A stretch of 9,706 bases of DNA from contig CAIYXG010000330.1 of assembly GCA_903930035.1 (NCBI GenBank), positions 1 through 9,706 of the forward strand, in the 5' to 3' direction. The first letter of the stretch is position 1; the number at the start of each line of letters is the position of its first letter. The notes beneath the pieces were generated by a model. That model did no database searches and was not told where the DNA came from. It saw nothing but the letters and a program-made list of their open reading frames with translations. This stretch comes from an uncultured Actinomycetes bacterium. GTDB taxonomy: Bacteria; Actinomycetota; Acidimicrobiia; Acidimicrobiales; Microtrichaceae. Made by a program: the position numbers and the translations under genes. Below, one piece after another: positions 1 to 6,191 of the stretch.

Positions 1-1304
1 CGCCCGCCGCACCACCGGCCTACGTCCCGGCTGCCGTGCCGGCTGCCGCTGCACCGCCAACGCTCGGTGGCACGCTGCCCGGCTCCCCGGCCGCCCCGGC
101 CGGACCTCCCACCGCGGCGCCCACCGGACCGCCGACCGTCGCAGCACCTCCGGGTGCGCCGCCCACCTGGGGCACCCCGGCCGCCACACCGGCCCCGGCC
201 CCGGCCCCGGAACCGGGCCGGCCCTCGGGCCGCGGGGGCACGCTCCGTGCTGCGCTCATCGGCGGGCTCGTCGGTGCGGTCGTCGCCGGCGGCTGCGTGG
301 GCTTCGTGCTGTGGAACCGTCCCTCGCCCACGCCCGCAGGGGTTCCTGCGGCGACCCAGAGCCGGCCCTCGGCGACGGTGGCGGGCCCGTCGCTCGACAT
401 CCGTGCCCTGCTCGACAAGGTGCGTCCGTCGGTCGTGTCCATCCACACGGGCACCCGCTCGGGCGACGCCGCCGGCTCCGGCGTGGTCCTGCGGTCGGAC
501 GGCCTCGTGCTGACCAACGCCCATGTGGTCGAGGACGCCACGCGGATCGAGGTGGACTTTGCCGACGGGCAGAGCGTGCCGGCCCGTCTGGTGGGGACGC
601 TCCCCGAGAACGACGTGGCGCTCGTGCAGGCCCAGGGCCTGGACGGCGCCGTGGTGGCGGCCGAGCTGGGGTCGTCGGCCACGCTGCAGCCCGGCGACGA
701 GGTGGTGGCGATCGGCAACGCCCTCAACCTGGGCGACACCCCGAGCGTGACCTCGGGGATCGTCTCGGCGCTCAACCGGTCGATCCAGGTGCCCAACGGC
801 GGCACGCTCGACGAGCTGATCCAGACCGACGCCGCCATCAACCCCGGCAACTCGGGCGGTCCGCTCGTGAACTCGGCGGGCCAGGTGGTGGGGATCAACA
901 CCGCCATCCTCGAGAGCGCCCAGAGCGTGGGCTTCGCCCTGTCGATCGACTCGATCCGCTCCATCATCGACGACCTGGCGGCGGGCCGGAAGGTGACGTC
1001 GACCCGGCCGCTGCTCGGCGTGGAGACCCAGGACGTGGAGCTGCTCGACGACGACGTGCTCGGCCGGTTCGGCGTCACGGCAGAGACCGGGGCCTTTGTC
1101 CAGAAGGTCTCGCCCGGCACCGGCGCGGAGGCGGCCGGCCTGCAGGCGGGCGACGTGATCGTCAAGGTGGACGGCATCCGGGTGCGGGCCGCCGAGGACG
1201 TGGGCCGGGCCGTGCGCAAGCGCAGGGCCGGCGACCAGGTGACGATCGTCTATGAGCGTCGTGGCCAGCAGGCGACCACCACGGCGCTGCTCGGCGCCCG
1301 GTAG
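1..1304 (+). CDS. HtrA/DegP-like trypsin-family serine protease with PDZ domain (5' end outside window)
   Basis: Membrane-anchored S1C (HtrA/DegP-type) protease, a family that degrades misfolded envelope proteins or cleaves regulatory substrates outside the membrane. The frame is open from base 3 with no stop upstream. A GTG at 36 could start it, but the Pro/Ala-rich coding clearly runs back past the edge, so I treat it as 5'-partial. In order: a Pro/Ala/Thr-rich, probably cytoplasmic stretch (to about 230); one hydrophobic membrane segment (about 243-317); a trypsin-like domain with the full triad, His in TNAHVV (codon 522), Asp in ENDVAL (codon 612) and Ser in GNSGGPL (codon 852); then a single PDZ domain (about 1069-1300) with AGLQAGDVIVKVDG. 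The stop is TAG at 1302-1304. The layout matches actinobacterial HtrA/PepD-like proteases. It converges on the monooxygenase gene 13 nt away, with no evident functional link. The family is certain; the substrate and paralogue name are not. Confidence 0.93.
   Translation, partial: PAAPPAYVPAAVPAAAAPPTLGGTLPGSPAAPAGPPTAAPTGPPTVAAPPGAPPTWGTPAATPAPAPAPEPGRPSGRGGTLRAALIGGLVGAVVAGGCVGFVLWNRPSPTPAGVPAATQSRPSATVAGPSLDIRALLDKVRPSVVSIHTGTRSGDAAGSGVVLRSDGLVLTNAHVVEDATRIEVDFADGQSVPARLVGTLPENDVALVQAQGLDGAVVAAELGSSATLQPGDEVVAIGNALNLGDTPSVTSGIVSALNRSIQVPNGGTLDELIQTDAAINPGNSGGPLVNSAGQVVGINTAILESAQSVGFALSIDSIRSIIDDLAAGRKVTSTRPLLGVETQDVELLDDDVLGRFGVTAETGAFVQKVSPGTGAEAAGLQAGDVIVKVDGIRVRAAEDVGRAVRKRRAGDQVTIVYERRGQQATTTALLGAR
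191..210. repeat. Short tandem GGCCCC hexamer repeat inside the protease gene
   Basis: Three perfect copies of GGCCCC followed by GG, coding for alternating Pro and Ala in the linker before the membrane segment. The hexamer keeps the frame, so copy-number change would lengthen or shorten the linker without breaking the gene. It is simple low-complexity sequence and may have no function beyond linker composition. Confidence 0.6.
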
Positions 1305-1317
1305 CACGCCGCCCGGC

Positions 1318-3126
1318 TCAGCCCAGCGCCAGACCCGCCAGGTCCCCGGCGTCGCGCCAGGCCTGCATCATCGAGAAGAAGGCGATCGAGCCGCCGCCGT
1401 AGGGCGCGGCCCACGGCGGTCCGTCCAGCTCCCGGCCCTCGTTGTTGTAGTAGCCGGGCGTGCAGTCGCTCCCGCCGATGCCGCCGCCGATGCCGCCCGC
1501 CGCGTGCTCGACGATGGTGCGGGACCAGTCCTCCTCGGCCTCCCGGGTGGCCTCGACGGTCTGCAGGCCGTGGGACTCCAGGTGGTCCACCACGTAGGCC
1601 ACCTGGGTGGCGGCCTCGTCGAGCAGCTGCGTGTAGTTGGCTGTCCACGCACCCTGGTTCATGCCCATGACGAACAGGTTGGGGTAGCCGTGGCTGTGCA
1701 TCCCGTGGAGCGTGCGCATGCCGTCGGCCGCCCACTTCTCGGTGAGGGTCCGGCCGTCCCGGCCCACGACACGGAACCCCGCCCGTCGCTCGTAGTCGGT
1801 CCCCACCTCGAAGCCGGTGGCGAACACGATGCAGTCGACCGGGTACTCCGTGCCGTCCACCACGACCCCGGTGCGGGTGATGCGCTCGACGCCCTTGCCG
1901 GCGGTGTCGACCAGCGTGACGTTGGGCCGGTTGAACGTGGGGAGGTACTCGTCGTTGAAGCAGGGCCGCTTGCAGAACATGGCGTACCACGGCTTCAGGG
2001 CCTCGGCGGTGGCCGGGTCCTCGACCAGGGCGTCGACCCGCGCCCGGAGCTCCTCCATCTTCTCCATGTTCGCCAGCTCGAGGACCTCGGCGAACGGCCG
2101 CTCGAGCGCGCCGTGGCGGCCCTCCCGGTAGATGGCCACCATGCGGTTCACGATGTCGGTCCAGCCGTCGTCGACCAGGTCGGTCTCCTGCGGGAGGCCG
2201 CTCAGGATGGCGTTGAAGTTCTCCACCCGGGCCTTGTGCCAGCCGGGCGCCAGGTGCGCGGCGAAGTCCTGAGGGGTGGGGGCGTTGCCGCGTTCGTCGA
2301 CCGAGCTGGGCGTGCGCTGGAACACGTAGAGGTGCTCGGCGGCGGCGCCCAGGTGCGGCACGCACTGCACGGCGGTGGCGCCGGTGCCGATCACGGCGAC
2401 CCGCCGGCTGCCGAGACGGTCCAGGCCGCCCTCCGGCCCACCACCCGTGTACTCGTAGTCCCAACGGCTGGTGTGGAACGCGTGCCCCTCGAACTCGTCG
2501 ATGCCCGGCACTCCGGGCAGCTTGGGGCGGTGGAGCGGACCGGTCGCCATGGCGACGTACTTGGCGCGCATGGCGTCGCCGCGGTTCGTGCGGACCGTCC
2601 AGCGCGCGGCGGCGTCGTCCCAGACCAGCTCGGTGACCTCGGTCTGCAGCACGGCGTCGCGGTGCAGGTCGAAGTGGTCGGCGATCCGGTGGGCGTGCGC
2701 CAGGATCTCCCGTGCCCGGGCGTACTTCTCGGTGGGGACGTACCCGGTCTCCTCGAGCAGGGGCAGGTAGATGTACGACTCGATGTCGCACTGCGCGCCC
2801 GGGTACTGGTTCCAGTACCAGGTGCCGCCGACCTGGGCGCCCTTCTCCACGATGCGGACCCGCCCGACGCCGGCCTGGCGCAGCCGTGCCCCGGCGAGCA
2901 GGCCGCCGAACCCGCCCCCGACCAGCAGCACGTCGACCTCGTCGGTCAACGGCGCACGCGGTGCGGGTGCGGCGGCGTAGCGGTCCTGGGCGAACCGGGC
3001 CAGGCCGCCGGCCACCTCCAGGTACTGGTCGTTGCCGTCGGCGCGGAGCCGCTTGTCCCGCTCGGCGCGGTAGCGGGCCCGCAGCGCGTCGGGGTCGAAC
3101 GGGAGGTCGTCGTCGGGTCCGGCCAC
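1318..3126 (-). CDS. Baeyer-Villiger-type FAD/NADPH flavin monooxygenase
   Basis: Predicted 602-residue cytosolic enzyme that uses FAD, NADPH and O2 to insert oxygen next to a ketone, giving an ester or lactone. Visible motifs: FAD Rossmann GGGFGG (70-75) followed by GGTWYWNQYPG (100-110); the Baeyer-Villiger fingerprint FxGxxxHxxxWD (FEGHAFHTSRWD, 212-223); a second, NADPH-binding Rossmann motif GTGATA (247-252); FQRTP (269-273), which probably holds the conserved catalytic arginine; an ATGFE motif (436-440); and a C-terminal CTPGYYNNEG (555-564). At about 600 residues with an extra 60-residue N-terminus it is longer than the cyclohexanone and phenylacetone monooxygenases (about 540) and resembles the long cyclopentadecanone-type group, a comparison made from memory. 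The start is GTG at 3126, six bases after a TAGAGT -10 box, with no Shine-Dalgarno. It stands alone, divergent from the ppk1 unit. The ketone substrate (cyclic, steroidal or long-chain) cannot be read from sequence. Confidence 0.92.
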   Translation of the reverse strand: MAGPDDDLPFDPDALRARYRAERDKRLRADGNDQYLEVAGGLARFAQDRYAAAPAPRAPLTDEVDVLLVGGGFGGLLAGARLRQAGVGRVRIVEKGAQVGGTWYWNQYPGAQCDIESYIYLPLLEETGYVPTEKYARAREILAHAHRIADHFDLHRDAVLQTEVTELVWDDAAARWTVRTNRGDAMRAKYVAMATGPLHRPKLPGVPGIDEFEGHAFHTSRWDYEYTGGGPEGGLDRLGSRRVAVIGTGATAVQCVPHLGAAAEHLYVFQRTPSSVDERGNAPTPQDFAAHLAPGWHKARVENFNAILSGLPQETDLVDDGWTDIVNRMVAIYREGRHGALERPFAEVLELANMEKMEELRARVDALVEDPATAEALKPWYAMFCKRPCFNDEYLPTFNRPNVTLVDTAGKGVERITRTGVVVDGTEYPVDCIVFATGFEVGTDYERRAGFRVVGRDGRTLTEKWAADGMRTLHGMHSHGYPNLFVMGMNQGAWTANYTQLLDEAATQVAYVVDHLESHGLQTVEATREAEEDWSRTIVEHAAGGIGGGIGGSDCTPGYYNNEGRELDGPPWAAPYGGGSIAFFSMMQAWRDAGDLAGLALG

Positions 3127-3132
3127 CGGCGC

Positions 3133-3138
3133 ACTCTA
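3133..3138 (-). promoter_or_regulatory. Candidate -10 box for a leaderless monooxygenase transcript
   Basis: Read on the minus strand this is TAGAGT, a match to the actinobacterial TANNNT -10 consensus. It lies exactly six bases upstream of the GTG start at 3126, the spacing expected when transcription begins at the start codon. No Shine-Dalgarno lies in between. No good -35 hexamer is visible about 17 bases further upstream. Inference from sequence only. Confidence 0.5.
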
Positions 3139-3183
3139 CGGGCGGGGCGCCGGGCCGGTAGGACGGTCCCGGCCACCCTCCGC

Positions 3184-3189
3184 TACGCT
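3184..3189 (+). promoter_or_regulatory. Candidate -10 box for the small-protein/ppk1 unit
   Basis: TACGCT matches TANNNT and ends eight bases before the ATG at 3198, again leaving no room for a Shine-Dalgarno. Transcription would start at or just before the ATG, so the operon mRNA would be leaderless or nearly so. No clear -35 is visible, and the 71-nt divergent region contains no GTTCA (PHO-box) motif. Confidence 0.45.
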
Positions 3190-3197
3190 CCGTGCCC

Positions 3198-3488
3198 ATG
3201 TCCGACGACACCGAGCTCGAACTGGAAGACGCCCCGGAGCCCGTGGCCCAGGCCACCATCACCTACCTGGGGCCGGTCGCGCCGCACTGGGAGATCACCT
3301 CGGCGTTCGGCGACGCTGCGCTGATCAACGAGTTCAAGCACCGGGTGAACGCCCGTCTGATGCTCCTGCCGCCCCGCGACCCGCAGTTCCGCAAGAACAA
3401 GGAGCGGGTCTCCCGCGACGCGGAGCGCGAGCTCATCGAGCTCGAGTGGGTGCTCGGCGAGGACGGCGAGTACCTGCTCAACCGCTGA
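3198..3488 (+). CDS. Small acidic protein of unknown function, first gene of the ppk1 unit
   Basis: A 96-residue protein I do not recognise. It has no signal peptide, membrane segment or cysteine. The first 18 residues are strongly acidic (MSDDTELELEDAPEP), then comes a short patch TITYLGPVAPHWEI, then a highly charged, probably helical region (about 35-95) rich in Arg, Glu and Asp that ends at a stop 3 nt before ppk1. An in-frame GTG at 3192 would add two residues; I prefer the ATG at 3198 because it sits eight bases after a TACGCT -10 box. Codon use matches the neighbours, and the near-contact with ppk1 implies co-transcription and translational coupling. That makes a role linked to polyphosphate synthesis plausible, for example as a small regulator or partner, but nothing in the sequence proves it. 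Confidence 0.8.
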   Translation: MSDDTELELEDAPEPVAQATITYLGPVAPHWEITSAFGDAALINEFKHRVNARLMLLPPRDPQFRKNKERVSRDAERELIELEWVLGEDGEYLLNR

Positions 3489-3491
3489 GCC

Positions 3492-5552
3492 ATGGACCCG
3501 GACGCGCCGCGGTACCTGAACCGTGAGCTGAGCTGGTTGGACTTCAACGTCCGGGTGCTCGCGCTGGCCGAGGACCCGGCCACTCCCCTGCTGGAGCGGG
3601 CCAAGTTCCTGGCGATCTTCAGCCAGAACCTCGACGAGTTCTTCCAGGTCCGCGTGGCCGGCCTGAAGGACCAGGTCTACGCCGGCGTCCGCGGCCGCAC
3701 CCCGGACGGCATGACGGCGGTCGAGCAGCTCGACGCCATCGTGGACCGCGCCGCCCGGCTCACCGAGCGGGCGGACTCCGTGTTCCTGGACCACATCGTC
3801 CCGGCGCTCGCCGACCACGGGATCCGGCTGTCGACCTGGGCCCAGCTGGACGACGACGACCGGGTGTGGGCGGCCGAGCAGTTCGACCGTCGCATCTTCC
3901 CGGTCCTGACGCCCCTGGCCGTGGACCCCGGCCATCCGTTCCCGTACATCTCGAGCCTGTCGCTCAACCTGGGGGTCACCGTGCGCGACCCCAGCACGGG
4001 CGAGCGCCGGTTCGCCCGGGTCAAGGTGCCCTCGCTCCTGCCGCGGTTCGTGGTCATGCCCGACGGCGAGCGGTTCGTGCCCCTCGAGCAGGTCATCGCC
4101 GCCCACCTCGGCGAGCTGTTCCCCGGCATGGAGGTCACCGAGACCGTGGCGTTCCGGGTGACCCGCAACGCCGACCTCACCGTCGAGGAGGAGGAGGCCG
4201 ACGACCTGCTCGCGGCGATCGAGATGGAGCTGCGGCGCAGGCGGTTCGGCCGGGCCGTGCGGCTGGAGGTCGAGGACGACATCTCGGCAGAGTCGCTGGA
4301 CCTCATCCGCGAGGAGCTCGAGCTGGGCGACCACGACGTCGTGGCCCACGAGGCGCCGCTCGACCTGGGCGGCCTGTGGTCGCTGTACGCGATGGACCGG
4401 CCCGAGCTGAAGTACGAGTCCTTCGTGCCCGTCACCCAGCGCCGGCTCGCCGCCGACGACGAGGAGGGCCCGCCCAACCTGTTCTCGGTGGTGGCCGAGG
4501 ACGACGTCCTGCTGCACCACCCCTACGAGTCGTTCAGCTCCTCGGTCGAGGAGTTCATCCGGCAGGCGGCGCTCGACCCGAAGGTCCAGGCCATCAAGCT
4601 CACGCTCTACCGCACGTCGGGCGACAGCCCGATCATCGCCGCGCTGATCCGGGCGGCCGAGGAGGGCAAGCAGGTCGTCGCGCTGGTCGAGCTCAAGGCC
4701 CGGTTCGACGAGGAGCGCAACATCGAGTGGGCGCGCCGGCTGGAGGAGGCCGGCGTGCACGTCGTGTACGGGCTGGTCGGCCTCAAGACGCACACCAAGA
4801 CCTGCCTGGTGGTCCGCCAGGAGGGCGACGCCATGCGCTTCTACTGCCACGTCGGGACCGGCAACTACAACTCCAAGACGGCGCGGCTCTACGAGGACTT
4901 CGGCCTGCTGACGGCCGACCCCAAGGTGGGCGACGACCTGTCCCAGCTCTTCAACTACCTGACCGGGTACGCCCGCAACATCGACTACGGGCGGCTGCTG
5001 GTGGCCCCGCACTCGCTGCGGTCCGGCCTGGTGGGCCTGGTCCGCAACGAGCGTGCCTACGGCACCGCCGGCCGCATCACCATGAAGATGAACAGCCTGG
5101 TCGACCCCGACATGATCGACGAGCTGTACGCGGCGTCCGCCGACGGCGTGCAGGTGGACCTGCTGGTGCGCGGCATCTGCTGCCTGCGCCCCCAGGTGCC
5201 GGGGCTGAGCGACAACGTCCGGGTGCGCAGCATCGTGGGCCGCTACCTGGAGCACTCCCGGGTCTACCGGTTCGCCAACGGCGAGGGTCCGGGCGAGCCC
5301 GTGCTGCTGATCGGCTCCGCCGACCTCATGCCCCGCAACCTGGACCGTCGGGTCGAGGCGCTGGTCGAGGTGGTGGCCGAGCCGCTGCGCCAGCAGGTCG
5401 AGGGCGTGCTGGAGGTCGAGCTGGCCGACGACTCGCTGGCCTGGGAGCTGTCCGACGCTACGTGGCGCCCGGTGGCGCGCCATCTCACGGTGGAGACCCA
5501 CCTGGAGCTCGAGGAGCGCGCCGCCAAGCGCGCCGTGGTCGAGCTCCGCTAG
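3492..5552 (+). CDS. ppk1: Polyphosphate kinase 1
   Basis: Reversibly moves the terminal phosphate of ATP onto a growing inorganic polyphosphate chain; in other bacteria it is a membrane-associated oligomer important for phosphate storage and stress survival. The 686 residues match the family's usual length (about 690). The N-terminal domain opens with the typical YLNRELSWLDFNVRVL (8-23) and contains NLDEFFQVR (46-54). The first phospholipase-D-like catalytic domain carries LKTHTK with His434, matching the His that is phosphorylated in the E. coli enzyme, and CHVGTGNYNSKTARLY with a second conserved His453. The second such domain has YLEHSRVYRF (His588) and IGSADLMPRNLDRR (607-620). All key residues are intact. 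The ATG lies 3 nt after the small gene's stop with no clear Shine-Dalgarno, suggesting translational coupling; the Nudix gene follows 8 nt after its TAG. No PHO box precedes the unit, though pst genes lie just downstream. Confidence 0.98.
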   Translation: MDPDAPRYLNRELSWLDFNVRVLALAEDPATPLLERAKFLAIFSQNLDEFFQVRVAGLKDQVYAGVRGRTPDGMTAVEQLDAIVDRAARLTERADSVFLDHIVPALADHGIRLSTWAQLDDDDRVWAAEQFDRRIFPVLTPLAVDPGHPFPYISSLSLNLGVTVRDPSTGERRFARVKVPSLLPRFVVMPDGERFVPLEQVIAAHLGELFPGMEVTETVAFRVTRNADLTVEEEEADDLLAAIEMELRRRRFGRAVRLEVEDDISAESLDLIREELELGDHDVVAHEAPLDLGGLWSLYAMDRPELKYESFVPVTQRRLAADDEEGPPNLFSVVAEDDVLLHHPYESFSSSVEEFIRQAALDPKVQAIKLTLYRTSGDSPIIAALIRAAEEGKQVVALVELKARFDEERNIEWARRLEEAGVHVVYGLVGLKTHTKTCLVVRQEGDAMRFYCHVGTGNYNSKTARLYEDFGLLTADPKVGDDLSQLFNYLTGYARNIDYGRLLVAPHSLRSGLVGLVRNERAYGTAGRITMKMNSLVDPDMIDELYAASADGVQVDLLVRGICCLRPQVPGLSDNVRVRSIVGRYLEHSRVYRFANGEGPGEPVLLIGSADLMPRNLDRRVEALVEVVAEPLRQQVEGVLEVELADDSLAWELSDATWRPVARHLTVETHLELEERAAKRAVVELR

Positions 5553-5560
5553 GCCGGCAG

Positions 5561-5980
5561 GTGGCCGGCGGCCAGGGCGACCGCCCTCGGATCGAGGCGG
5601 CGGGCGGCGTGGTGCTGCGGCCGGGCCCTGCCGGCACCACCCAGGTGCTGGTGGTCCACCGGGAGCACTACCGGGACTGGTCGCTCCCCAAGGGCAAGCT
5701 CGAGCGCGGCGAGTCCGCCAAGGACGCAGCCCGTCGCGAGGTGCTCGAGGAGACCGGCGTGCGCTGCAGGGTGGGCCGGCGCCTGCCGAGCACGCACTAC
5801 GAGCACCAGGGCCGCCCCAAGCGGGTGCGCTGGTGGGCCATGAGCGTCCTCGAGGACCACGGCCACACCCCGGACGAGGAGGTGCGGGAGGTGCGCTGGG
5901 TCGACGTTGCGGTCGCCGGCGACCTGCTCACCTACGCCACCGACCGGTCCACGCTCGACGCCGCGCTCACGGAGGACTGA
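5561..5980 (+). CDS. Single-domain Nudix hydrolase, MutT1-like
   Basis: A 139-residue cytosolic Nudix enzyme, expected to cleave a nucleoside diphosphate linked to another group using Mg2+ or Mn2+. The Nudix box is perfect: GKLERGE then seven residues then REVLEETGV, which supplies the metal-binding glutamates. The opening IEAAGGVVL and the YRDWSLPKGKLERGE segment resemble the N-terminal half of mycobacterial MutT1 (8-oxo-dGTP and diadenosine polyphosphate hydrolysis). MutT1 also has a C-terminal histidine-phosphatase domain; here the gene ends straight after the Nudix fold. The start is GTG at 5561, the only sensible in-frame start between the ppk1 stop (5552) and the fold; it has only a weak AGG upstream, so coupling to ppk1 is likely. 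In M. tuberculosis mutT1 also neighbours ppk1. Possible substrates are 8-oxo-dGTP, Ap4A-like dinucleotides or another polyphosphorylated compound; sequence alone does not decide. Confidence 0.93.
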   Translation: MAGGQGDRPRIEAAGGVVLRPGPAGTTQVLVVHREHYRDWSLPKGKLERGESAKDAARREVLEETGVRCRVGRRLPSTHYEHQGRPKRVRWWAMSVLEDHGHTPDEEVREVRWVDVAVAGDLLTYATDRSTLDAALTED

Positions 5981-5988
5981 CCCCGTCC

Positions 5989-6012
5989 GTTCATGGTCGA
6001 GGTTCACCTCCT
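5989..6012 (+). promoter_or_regulatory. Outlying pair of PHO-box-like GTTCA motifs
   Basis: GTTCATG at 5989-5995 and GTTCACC at 6002-6008, 13 bp apart, just after the Nudix stop and about 70 bp upstream of the main array. The 13-bp spacing is off the 11-bp phase typical of PHO boxes, so this may be a weaker accessory site or chance. The strict GTTCACC match in one of them is why I list it. Confidence 0.3.
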
Positions 6013-6043
6013 CGCCACGTTGGCGGCGCACCTTCGTGCGTTT
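6013..6043 (+). terminator. Two small adjacent hairpins, weak terminator candidate after the ppk1-Nudix unit
   Basis: CGCCA-CGT-TGGCG (6013-6025) and CGCAC-CTTC-GTGCG (6027-6040), each a perfect 5-bp GC-rich stem, follow the Nudix stop by 33-60 nt and are followed by only TTT. They lie before the pst promoter elements, which is the right place to separate the two transcription units. The missing long U-tract makes it weak as an intrinsic terminator, so read-through into pst cannot be excluded. Confidence 0.35.
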
Positions 6044-6072
6044 CGTGCTGTCCTGCGCGGAGAACCCCCAAG

Positions 6073-6126
6073 TGTTCAGAAGGGTTCACCCTCCGTTCAC
6101 CTACTTCTGGGCACCTGTCCACCTTG
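6073..6126 (+). promoter_or_regulatory. Phased PHO-box array upstream of pstS
   Basis: A run of direct repeats resembling the actinobacterial PhoP/PhoB binding unit (11 nt, core GTTCA followed by pyrimidines). The units are TGTTCAGAAGG (6073), GGTTCACCCTC (6083), CGTTCACCTAC (6094), a degenerate unit (6105) and TGTCCACCTTG (6116). The steps between them are 10, 11, 11 and 11 bp, so all sites lie on one face of the helix. The array ends about 6 bp upstream of a possible -10 box, where a response regulator could replace a -35 contact. The motif and spacing are seen directly. That a PhoR-PhoP-type system activates pst under low phosphate is established in Streptomyces and mycobacteria and is inferred here. 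The regulator genes are not in this window. Confidence 0.8.
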
Positions 6127-6132
6127 GGTTCC

Positions 6133-6138
6133 TAGGTT
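6133..6138 (+). promoter_or_regulatory. Candidate -10 box of the pstS promoter
   Basis: TAGGTT fits TANNNT and lies just downstream of the last PHO-box unit, with no recognisable -35 hexamer, as expected for an activator-dependent promoter. It would put the transcript start near 6145, giving a leader of roughly 45-50 nt before the pstS ATG. Other weak hexamers cannot be ruled out. Confidence 0.4.
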
Positions 6139-6146
6139 CCGCGGCA

Positions 6147-6187
6147 GCGGTGACCCCCACCGCGCACATGACCCTCCTGAGGAGGAG
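6147..6187 (+). promoter_or_regulatory. Structured pstS leader with the Shine-Dalgarno inside a palindrome
   Basis: Two potential RNA hairpins fall in the predicted leader. GCGGTG-ACCCC-CACCGC (6147-6163) is a 6-bp stem with a 5-nt loop. CCTCC-TGA-GGAGG (6173-6185) is a 5-bp stem whose 3' arm is the strong Shine-Dalgarno of pstS, six bases before the ATG at 6192. If the second hairpin forms, it would hide the ribosome site. The pairing is seen directly; any regulatory effect is inference. Confidence 0.4.
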
Positions 6188-6191
6188 CGGA

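Noticed and set aside
36..38. GTG as the true start of the protease
   Set aside because: The same Pro/Ala-rich frame continues open to the window edge, so the real start is probably upstream.
1281..1330. Possible bidirectional terminator between the convergent protease and monooxygenase genes
   Set aside because: Only short GGCGCT/AGCGCC arms with a loop of more than 30 nt and no T-run; not convincing.
1252..3324. Long plus-strand open frame opposite the monooxygenase
   Set aside because: The minus-strand product has complete Baeyer-Villiger motifs; the plus-strand translation is a compositional shadow with no recognisable domain.
3183..5501. Very long open frame on the minus strand across ppk1 (about 770 codons)
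   Set aside because: It is the antisense image of a GC-rich gene with a well-conserved product; the translation is low-complexity His/Val/Leu/Arg-rich with no domain.
6033..6048. TTCGTGC direct repeat, 9 bp apart
   Set aside because: The spacing and core do not fit the PHO-box unit, and one copy is part of the small hairpin; likely chance.
5907..6191. Upstream extension of pstS to an earlier in-frame start (5907 or 6168)
   Set aside because: It would run through the Nudix gene and the PHO boxes (5907) or lack a ribosome site (6168). The ATG at 6192 has GGAGG at the right distance and gives a proper lipoprotein signal.
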